NCBI GenBank assembly: GCA_027315115.1
Contig: DAHUYQ010000001.1
Span: forward strand, 17,120-81,119
DNA length: 64,000 nt
Direction of reading: 5' to 3'
Origin: Solirubrobacterales bacterium
GTDB taxonomy: Bacteria > Actinomycetota > Thermoleophilia > Solirubrobacterales > Solirubrobacteraceae
Part shown: positions 58,986 to 64,000 of the stretch, piece by piece
Numbering within the stretch: position 1 is the first letter of the stretch
Layout: the number at the start of each line of letters is the position of its first letter
Notes under the pieces: model-generated
Told to the model about the DNA's origin: nothing
The model's database searches: none
The model's input: only the letters and a program-made list of their open reading frames with translations
Made by a program: the position numbers and the translations under genes

Positions 58986-58999
58986 CCTTCTAAGATTAG
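58986..58999. promoter_or_regulatory. Candidate ArsR operator at the hydrogenase-like operon promoter
   Basis: CCTTCTAAGATTAG contains the dyad CTAA-GA-TTAG, 17 bases before the ATG of the 411-aa gene and just downstream of a TATCCT -10-like box (59001-59006, minus strand). It matches the arsR-promoter element at 50073-50086 in 11 or 12 of 14 positions, and was not noticed elsewhere in the window. Confidence 0.5.
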
Positions 59000-59074
59000 G
59001 ATACATTGGACGTGCGGCGAGGCGCGCGGACCGCGTGCGCCCCCGCGCCGGCCGGCTTTCTATCCTCTGGCGTG

Positions 59075-59719
59075 ATGCGCAAGCGATCACTCACCCTCGC
59101 CCTGCTGGCCTGCGCGCTGGGCCTGCTGGCAGCCGGCTGCGGCTCGAGCACCAAAGCGCTCTCCGCCACCGGCAGCCGCCCCACGAGCGCGACGACCTCC
59201 TCGAGCAACGCCACCTCGACGAGGACCAGCACCAGCCAGAGCAGCAGCGCGTCGGTGGCCGTGGTCACCAAGACCGTCACGGCCACGAGCACCCGCACCT
59301 CGAGCGCTCCCGCCTTCACCCAACCCGAAAACCAGGACCATGCGCTCACAGCCGCCGTGGCGACCGTCGAAAGCCAGGGCTACACGCCGATCGACACGGC
59401 CGAGTACCAGCCGCAGCATACGCTCAGGGTGCTGACAGCCGCCAAGACCGGCACGGGCGGCCGCTACCAGCAGCGCGCGTTCTTCTTCGTCGACGGCCAC
59501 TACATCGGCACGGACTCCTCACAGCCCAGTGGCTCGCTGAAGGTCGCTTCGCAGAGCGAAACCAGCGTCACGCTCACCTATGGCCTCTACAGCTCCGGCG
59601 AGTCGCCCTGCTGTCCCGGCAGCCAGGCGACCGTCCGCTTCGAACTCGACAACGGACGCCTGCAGGCGCTCGACCCGATCCCGCCCGCACATTCGAGCAG
59701 CGGCCTCTCGCGCCTCTGA
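59075..59719 (+). CDS. LppP/LprE-type lipoprotein
   Basis: 214 aa from ATG at 59075. The signal peptide MRKRSLTLALLACALGLLAAGC has a lipobox (LAAGC) for lipid attachment. After a Ser/Thr-rich linker the C-terminal domain reads AVATVESQGYTPIDTAEYQPQHTLRVLTAAKTG ... SETSVTLTYGLYSSGESPCCPGSQATVRFELDNGRLQALDPIPP, with the paired cysteines characteristic of the mycobacterial LppP/LprE family. It is exposed on the outside of the membrane. Role unknown. Gene is divergent from the hydrogenase-like operon. Confidence 0.8.
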   Translation: MRKRSLTLALLACALGLLAAGCGSSTKALSATGSRPTSATTSSSNATSTRTSTSQSSSASVAVVTKTVTATSTRTSSAPAFTQPENQDHALTAAVATVESQGYTPIDTAEYQPQHTLRVLTAAKTGTGGRYQQRAFFFVDGHYIGTDSSQPSGSLKVASQSETSVTLTYGLYSSGESPCCPGSQATVRFELDNGRLQALDPIPPAHSSSGLSRL

Positions 59720-59789
59720 GCGCGAGACGGCGCGGGCGCCGGCTAGATTGGAGCTTCCAGGTTCCGACTCAGTCGACGAAAGGGGTCAG

Positions 59790-60191
59790 ATGAGCACAGC
59801 GATCGAAGGTCGCGCCGAGCAGCTTCTCAAAGCGCCCAACTTCTGCAACGTCTCGACGCTGCGAGGCGACGGCAGCATCCACGCCGTGCCTGTGTGGGTG
59901 GACGTGCAGGACGGGAGGCCCGTGCTGAACACCGCCGAGGGACGCGCCTGGCCGCGCAACCTCCAGGACGACCCGCACGTCACGCTCACCGTCCAGAACA
60001 TGGAGAACCCTTACGAGTACGTGACCATCCGTGGCCGCGTGCTCTCCCGCGAGCACGCGGGCGCCGACGCCCACATCGACCAGCTTGCGATGAAGTACCT
60101 CGGCCAGGAGACCTACCCCTTCAGACAACCCGGAGAACAGCGGGTGATCATCCGGGTGGAGCCTGATCACGTCTACGTGAACGGGGGCTGA
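59790..60191 (+). CDS. PPOX-class FMN/F420-binding oxidase-like protein
   Basis: 133 aa from ATG at 59790, preceded by GAAAGGGG. The split-barrel fold of pyridoxamine-phosphate-oxidase relatives is seen in FCNVSTLRGDGSIHAVPVWVDVQDGRPVLNTAEGRAWPRNLQDDPHVTLTVQNMENPYEYVTIRGRV. Actinobacterial members often bind F420 (TIGR03618-like) and reduce small compounds. The cofactor is not certain. It stands alone. Confidence 0.85.
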   Translation: MSTAIEGRAEQLLKAPNFCNVSTLRGDGSIHAVPVWVDVQDGRPVLNTAEGRAWPRNLQDDPHVTLTVQNMENPYEYVTIRGRVLSREHAGADAHIDQLAMKYLGQETYPFRQPGEQRVIIRVEPDHVYVNGG

Positions 60192-60471
60192 GCAGCCGCG
60201 CGAGGCGTCGCGACCACGATGGGCTGCCGTCAGCCGATCGCTGCGCCGCTCGCCACTCTTCCTCGAGCACGAGCTCACCTCGCTTGCGCGCCGCCAGCAC
60301 GCACTCGGTATGTGCATGGCGGCGCCGACGGGAGTCTCCCTCGGGCGCGATCAGCAGATGCTCGCTCAAAGAGGGCAGCAGATGACCGCAGATAGGGCAA
60401 CGGTAGGTCTTGGCCTGGCGATTCGCCGCTGGACGAATCGCCCACCATTGCGCCGCGGGAAGCCTGCTCAT
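60148..60471 (-). CDS. Small zinc-binding protein of unknown function
   Basis: 107 aa from ATG at 60471. Residues 24-60 carry a zinc-ribbon-like core (YRCPICGHLLPSLSEHLLIAPEGDSRRRRHAHTECVLAARKRGEL) with ligands CxxC, His pair and Cys. The C-terminus is Arg-rich. The gene overlaps the end of the FMN-binding gene by 44 bases and the likely start of the divergent CHAD gene by 24. It resembles actinobacterial 'HNH-like zinc-finger' small proteins; not recognised exactly. Confidence 0.65.
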   Translation of the reverse strand: MSRLPAAQWWAIRPAANRQAKTYRCPICGHLLPSLSEHLLIAPEGDSRRRRHAHTECVLAARKRGELVLEEEWRAAQRSADGSPSWSRRLARLLSPRSRRRDQAPPG

Positions 60472-61560
60472 CGGACCATTCTGGCGTCTGCGCCGCGTCC
60501 GCTGGCCGCGCTTGCCATCGGCGTCGGCCTCGGCGCGGCCGCGCTGATAGCAGCCAGGGAGCTGCGACGATCCGGCGAGCCGCCGGCGACCGAGCCGATC
60601 GAGGACCGGCCGGGCGCCGCGCGCTCGCGCCGCGCGCGCGACCGCGCGAGCGCCGTGCAGGACATGCGGGCAATGAGCGTCGCCCAGCTTGATCGAGCGA
60701 TCGCCGCTCTGGGAGCTGCCGGCGACTCGGACTTGGAGGAGGCGGTCCACGAGACCCGCAAGGCGATCAAGCGAGTGCGCACGCTGGAGCGCCTGACCCG
60801 GGAGGCGGGCGGACGCTCGGAGTGGCAGCGACGCAGGGACCTGCTCAGGGGAGCGGCCGGCGAGCTCTCAGGCGTTCGCGACGCGCAGGTCGCGCTGAGC
60901 ACGCTGGAGGGCCTGATGCGCAGGGCGCCGAAGCGGCTCGGCGCCGACGCGGGCATCGCAAGGCTGCACGCCACGCTGCTCGCCGAGCAGGCAGCGGCCG
61001 AGCGAGCCCTGCGGGAGTCGGGCGCTCGCGAGCGCCCACTGGCGCTGCTGCGGCAGACACGTGCCAGCCTCGCGGACGCGGCGGCCGGCGGCGCGCGCGT
61101 GCGAGCAGGGGCCCTGAACGACGGGGTCACTCGCATCTACAGGCGCGGTCGCGGGGCGATGCGCATCGCCCGCAAGCGCAAGGGCATCGCCGAGATGCAC
61201 GAGTGGCGCAAGCGCGTCAAGGATCTACGCTACGCCGCGGAAGCGCTCGGCGACGGCTTAAATGCCTCGGCGCCCGCGGCGCGCGGGAAGCGGCGCGAGC
61301 GCCTTCGTCGCATCGCCCGCGATGCCGACCGCCTCGGCGAAGCGCTCGGCGAGGAGCACGACCTCGCGCTGCTGGCCCGGCGCGTGAGCGTCGAGGACGC
61401 GATCTTCCGCGGGCAGAAAGCCGGGCGCAAGGAGCTGCGGGCAGCGATCCGGCGCAGGCGCCGAGCGCTGCGAAAGCAAGCCTTCCGGGCCGGCAGGGAG
61501 CTTTATGGCGCCAAGCCGCAGCGATTCCGCAGCGGCCTGCTGCGCAATGGGCGGTTGTAG
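60448..61560 (+). CDS. CHAD-domain protein
   Basis: Up to 370 aa. A TTG at 60448 gives a basic start (RRGKPAHRTILASAPR) and one membrane segment (PLAALAIGVGLGAAALIAAREL), then the CHAD domain from about residue 70: DSDLEEAVHETRKAIKRVRTLERL, LSGVRDAQVALSTLEGLM and IAEMHEWRKRVKDLRYAAEALG. Conserved His and basic residues in these helices bind polyphosphate. If the membrane segment is spurious the ATG at 60664 is the start. CHAD proteins target polyphosphate granules or occur with triphosphatase domains; here no CYTH domain is seen. Confidence 0.82.
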   Translation: MRRGKPAHRTILASAPRPLAALAIGVGLGAAALIAARELRRSGEPPATEPIEDRPGAARSRRARDRASAVQDMRAMSVAQLDRAIAALGAAGDSDLEEAVHETRKAIKRVRTLERLTREAGGRSEWQRRRDLLRGAAGELSGVRDAQVALSTLEGLMRRAPKRLGADAGIARLHATLLAEQAAAERALRESGARERPLALLRQTRASLADAAAGGARVRAGALNDGVTRIYRRGRGAMRIARKRKGIAEMHEWRKRVKDLRYAAEALGDGLNASAPAARGKRRERLRRIARDADRLGEALGEEHDLALLARRVSVEDAIFRGQKAGRKELRAAIRRRRRALRKQAFRAGRELYGAKPQRFRSGLLRNGRL

Positions 61561-61677
61561 TGCCTCTCCCGGCGGCGCGGCCCTGCGAAGCGCGCCGCAC
61601 TTGCGCGCCCTCGCGCCCTGCGGAGCACGCGCAACGCGCTGCACACGCTCCAGGTGATGTAAGGCGATGTAGGCCGC

Positions 61678-62145
61678 TCAGGCCTCTACGCCGAGCACCG
61701 TCATCTCGCTCTCGCCGCGCGGGAGCACGACGCGAGCGGTGTCGCCGGTGCGCAGGCCAAGCAGGGCGCGGGCGACGGGAGACTCCGCGGAGATCTTGCC
61801 CTGTGCCGGCTCCGCGTCCCGCGAGCTGACGATCTTCCAGATCCGCTCCGCGCCGGCGCTGTCCTTGACCGTGACGGTGCTGCCGAACGAGACCACTCCG
61901 CTCTCGCTGGCGCTCTCGACGATCTCAGAGGCAGAGATGCGTTCACGCAGCTTGGCGATCTTGGTCTCCAGGTGCGCCTGATCGTTCTTGGCGTCGTGGT
62001 ACTCGCTGTTCTCTTTGAGATCGCCCCACTCGCGAGCGGTCTTGATGCGGTCGGCGATCTCGCGCCGGCCCGCGCCTTCAAGCTGCTCCAGTTCCGCCTT
62101 CAGGGCCTCCAGGCCCTCGGCGGTGATCAGGTTCGCCTCGCTCAT
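61678..62145 (-). CDS. greA: Transcription elongation factor GreA
   Basis: 155 aa, normal GreA length. The coiled-coil with the acidic tip for RNA-polymerase secondary channel entry is in LITAEGLEALKAELEQLEGAGRREIADRIKTAREWGDLKENSEYHDAKNDQAHLETKIAKLRERI. The C-terminal FKBP-like part ends ESPVARALLGLRTGDTARVVLP. The ATG at 62145 is used; the frame upstream is antisense-like. It rescues backtracked polymerase. Promoter region is divergent with the decarboxylase gene (85 bases). Confidence 0.96.
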   Translation of the reverse strand: MSEANLITAEGLEALKAELEQLEGAGRREIADRIKTAREWGDLKENSEYHDAKNDQAHLETKIAKLRERISASEIVESASESGVVSFGSTVTVKDSAGAERIWKIVSSRDAEPAQGKISAESPVARALLGLRTGDTARVVLPRGESEMTVLGVEA

Positions 62146-62229
62146 CGTCCAATCAAAATATCTGCTTCTCTGCCCGCATGCCGCCAGCACGGCGCCGATG
62201 CGAACAATCGAGATCGAGGAGAGACCACG

Positions 62230-63831
62230 ATGACAACCGTCCGTGAAGCGTGCATGCAGATGCTGATCGATCGCGACATGAGCACGATCTTCGGCAACCC
62301 CGGCTCCACGGAGCTGCCGATGCTGGCGGAGCTGCCGGCGGAGATCTCCTACGTGCTCGCGCTGCAGGAGGCCAGCGCCGTAGGGATCGCGGACGGCTTC
62401 GCGCAGGCCAGCGGAAAGCCGGCGCTGGTCAACCTGCACACCGCGCCAGGGCTCGGCAACGGCATGGGCGCAATCTTCAATGCGCAGGCGAACCGCGCCC
62501 CGCTGGTGATCCTGGCCGGCCAGCAGCACCGCTCCCTGCTCACGCTGCAGGCCAACCTCGCCAACCGCGACGCGACGCGGATGCCCCACCCGCTGGTGAA
62601 GTGGAGCTATGAGCCGCCGTGCGCGCAGGACGTCCCGCACGCGCTCGCCCGCGCGATCCACGCCGCCGCGCTGCCGCCGAAGGGCCCGACGATGCTCTCG
62701 GTGCCGATGGACGACTGGGAGCAGGAGGTGGAGCGTGAGGACCACCTCGCGCTGCAGCTCTCGCGGGCCGTCTCGCACGCGGGCGCGCCCGACTCGCGCA
62801 CGCTGGACGAGCTCGCCCGGGCGCTGGACGACGCCGCCACGCCCGCCCTTGTCGCCGGCCCCGACATCGACGCGTCGGGAGGCTGGGAGGCGGCGATCGC
62901 GCTCGCCGAGCGCCAGCGGCTGCCCGTCTACGCGACCCCAGCCCCGGGGGGCGGCCGGCTCGGGTTCCCGGAGGCCCACCCGCTCTTCCAGGGCATCCTG
63001 CCGCCGGCGGTGGGGCCGGTCGCCGAAGCGCTGGCCGGCCACGACTTCGTGCTCGTCGCGGGCTCTTCGGTGTTCCCCTACTACCCGAACGTCGAAGGCC
63101 CCCTGCTGGCGGAGACGACGCGCCTGGTCGCGATCACCTCCGACCCGGACGAGGCGGCCCGGGCGCCGATGGGCGATGCGATCGTCGCGGACGTGGCGCT
63201 CACGCTGGCGGCGCTCTCGGAGCGCTGCCGGCAGAGCGATCGCAGCGCGCCGGCGGCGCGGCCGGCGCCGGAGGCGATGCCGCCGTCCGATCCGATGAAT
63301 GCGTCCAGCGCGCTGCGTGCGCTCGCGTCCGTCTTCCCCGAGGACGGAATCGCGGTGCTGGAGGCGCCGTCGGCGACGCTCGCGCTGCGCAACCAGCTAC
63401 GGCTCAGCCGTCCCGGCAGCTACTACTTCTCCGCCGGCGGAGGACTCGGATTCGGCATCGCCGCCGCGATCGGGGTGCAGATGGCGCAACCCTCGCGGCC
63501 GGTCGTATGCGTGCTGGGCGAGGGGTCGGCGCAGTACGCGATCCAGAGCCTCTGGACGGCCGCGACCTACAAGGTGCCGGTCACCTACCTGGTGCTCCGA
63601 AACGACGAGTACTCGATCCTCAAGTGGTTCGCCATGATGGAGAACGTGAGCGGCGCTCCCGGGCTCGACCTGCCGGCGCTCGACTGCGTCGCCCTCGCGC
63701 AGGCCTACGGCGTGAGCGCCCACCGCGCCGATGGCGTCGAGCACCTCACGCACCTGCTCTCGCAGGCGATCGACGCACCGGGGCCAAGGCTCGTCGAGGT
63801 CGGCGTCGCGCCCGGCATGGCGCTGATCTGA
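62230..63831 (+). CDS. mdlC: Benzoylformate decarboxylase-like ThDP enzyme
   Basis: 533 aa, starting at ATG after GAGGAGAG. The ThDP-enzyme layout is clear: pyrimidine-domain Glu in LALQEASAVGIADGFAQAS, His in LVNLHTAPGLGNGMGAI (catalytic His of benzoylformate decarboxylase), and the ThDP/Mg site VCVLGEGSAQYAIQSLWTAATYKVPVTYLVLRNDEYSILKWF. The Mg motif has GEG in place of the usual GDG. MdlC decarboxylates benzoylformate to benzaldehyde in mandelate breakdown; related 2-oxoacid decarboxylases are possible. The downstream sugar kinase starts 7 bases after the stop. Confidence 0.87.
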   Translation: MTTVREACMQMLIDRDMSTIFGNPGSTELPMLAELPAEISYVLALQEASAVGIADGFAQASGKPALVNLHTAPGLGNGMGAIFNAQANRAPLVILAGQQHRSLLTLQANLANRDATRMPHPLVKWSYEPPCAQDVPHALARAIHAAALPPKGPTMLSVPMDDWEQEVEREDHLALQLSRAVSHAGAPDSRTLDELARALDDAATPALVAGPDIDASGGWEAAIALAERQRLPVYATPAPGGGRLGFPEAHPLFQGILPPAVGPVAEALAGHDFVLVAGSSVFPYYPNVEGPLLAETTRLVAITSDPDEAARAPMGDAIVADVALTLAALSERCRQSDRSAPAARPAPEAMPPSDPMNASSALRALASVFPEDGIAVLEAPSATLALRNQLRLSRPGSYYFSAGGGLGFGIAAAIGVQMAQPSRPVVCVLGEGSAQYAIQSLWTAATYKVPVTYLVLRNDEYSILKWFAMMENVSGAPGLDLPALDCVALAQAYGVSAHRADGVEHLTHLLSQAIDAPGPRLVEVGVAPGMALI

Positions 63832-63838
63832 GCCCCGC

Positions 63839-64000
63839 ATGTCAGACGCGGGCCAGCGCAGCTACGACTATGTCGCGATCGGTCATGTCACCGTCGACGT
63901 CTTGATGGGTGGCGCGGCCGGCGAGCCCAGCGCGCGGCGGCAGGCCAGCGGCGCCGGCGCGGCCGACAACCCCGGCGCCCACGGCGCGCTGCGGCAGCCC
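63839..64000 (+). CDS. PfkB-family carbohydrate kinase, N-terminal part (runs off window)
   Basis: Only 54 codons are visible. They read MSDAGQRSYDYVAIGHVTVD then VLMGGAAGEPSARRQASGAGA, which fits the first beta-strand and G-H/G-N turn of ribokinase-like enzymes. The remainder lies outside the window, so the exact family and completeness cannot be judged. It starts 7 bases after the decarboxylase stop and is likely co-transcribed. Confidence 0.55.
   Translation, partial: MSDAGQRSYDYVAIGHVTVDVLMGGAAGEPSARRQASGAGAADNPGAHGALRQP

Overview
The window is about 70% GC with dense, mostly operonic genes. It reads as chromosomal DNA of an actinobacterium, most likely class Thermoleophilia (Solirubrobacterales and relatives). 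Supporting this are two proteins that each carry two TetR domains, an AdaA-AlkA fusion followed by ogt (as in mycobacteria), menaquinone-type respiration genes, LppP/LprE-type lipoproteins and a c-di-AMP riboswitch before a cell-wall gene. The taxonomic placement is an inference from gene content.

Layout. 1-5.1 kb: end of hemW, a sugar-dehydrogenase-like beta-propeller protein, an FAD monooxygenase and a membrane TPR protein. 5.2-12.1 kb: aldo/keto reductase, an XRE regulator, the alkylation-repair pair adaA-alkA/ogt, two unknown proteins and an ABC exporter. 12.2-15.5 kb: cell-wall genes (a c-di-AMP riboswitch-controlled M23-like protein and an NlpC/P60 protein) and a 2-hydroxyacid dehydrogenase. 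15.7-22.9 kb: tRNA-Thr, a frameshifted gene, a B12-dependent ribonucleotide reductase, a Lon-like protease with a small coupled partner, then about 1 kb of gene remnants ending at tRNA-Lys. 23.0-36.9 kb: a long biogenesis and respiration block with purU, tatC, a polyprenyl diphosphate synthase, ubiE/menG, the menaquinol-cytochrome c reductase genes qcrCBA, and the heme genes hemL, a fused ahbAB and hemB; an ABC exporter follows. 37-49.4 kb: AI-2E-type permease, YmdB-type phosphoesterase, nucleotide-pyrophosphatase-like enzyme, aminotransferase, bifunctional nuclease, GtrA, a second NlpC protein, two double-TetR regulators with a universal stress protein between them, and LapA.

49.6-59.0 kb is the most distinctive region. 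It holds a complete membrane-bound, group 4 [NiFe]-hydrogenase-like (Hyf/Hyc) operon, an adjacent ArsR regulator, and three unrecognised genes at the operon's 5' end, one of which is interrupted by an in-frame TAG. The layout recalls the Rv0081-Rv0087 locus of Mycobacterium tuberculosis. A nearly identical palindromic 14-mer lies at the promoter of arsR and at the promoter of the operon's first gene, so it is a candidate ArsR operator. 59.0-64 kb: an LppP/LprE-type lipoprotein, an FMN-binding protein, a zinc-finger protein, a CHAD protein, greA, a benzoylformate decarboxylase-like enzyme and the start of a PfkB-type kinase.

Functionally, the central block joins menaquinone synthesis, heme supply, Tat export (the Rieske protein carries a twin-arginine signal) and the bc complex. 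Non-coding highlights are three back-to-back perfect 24-bp palindromes between convergent genes at 42.7 kb, an 18-bp repeat array at 13.2 kb, two tRNAs and several GC-rich terminator hairpins. No CRISPR array, prophage or transposase was seen.
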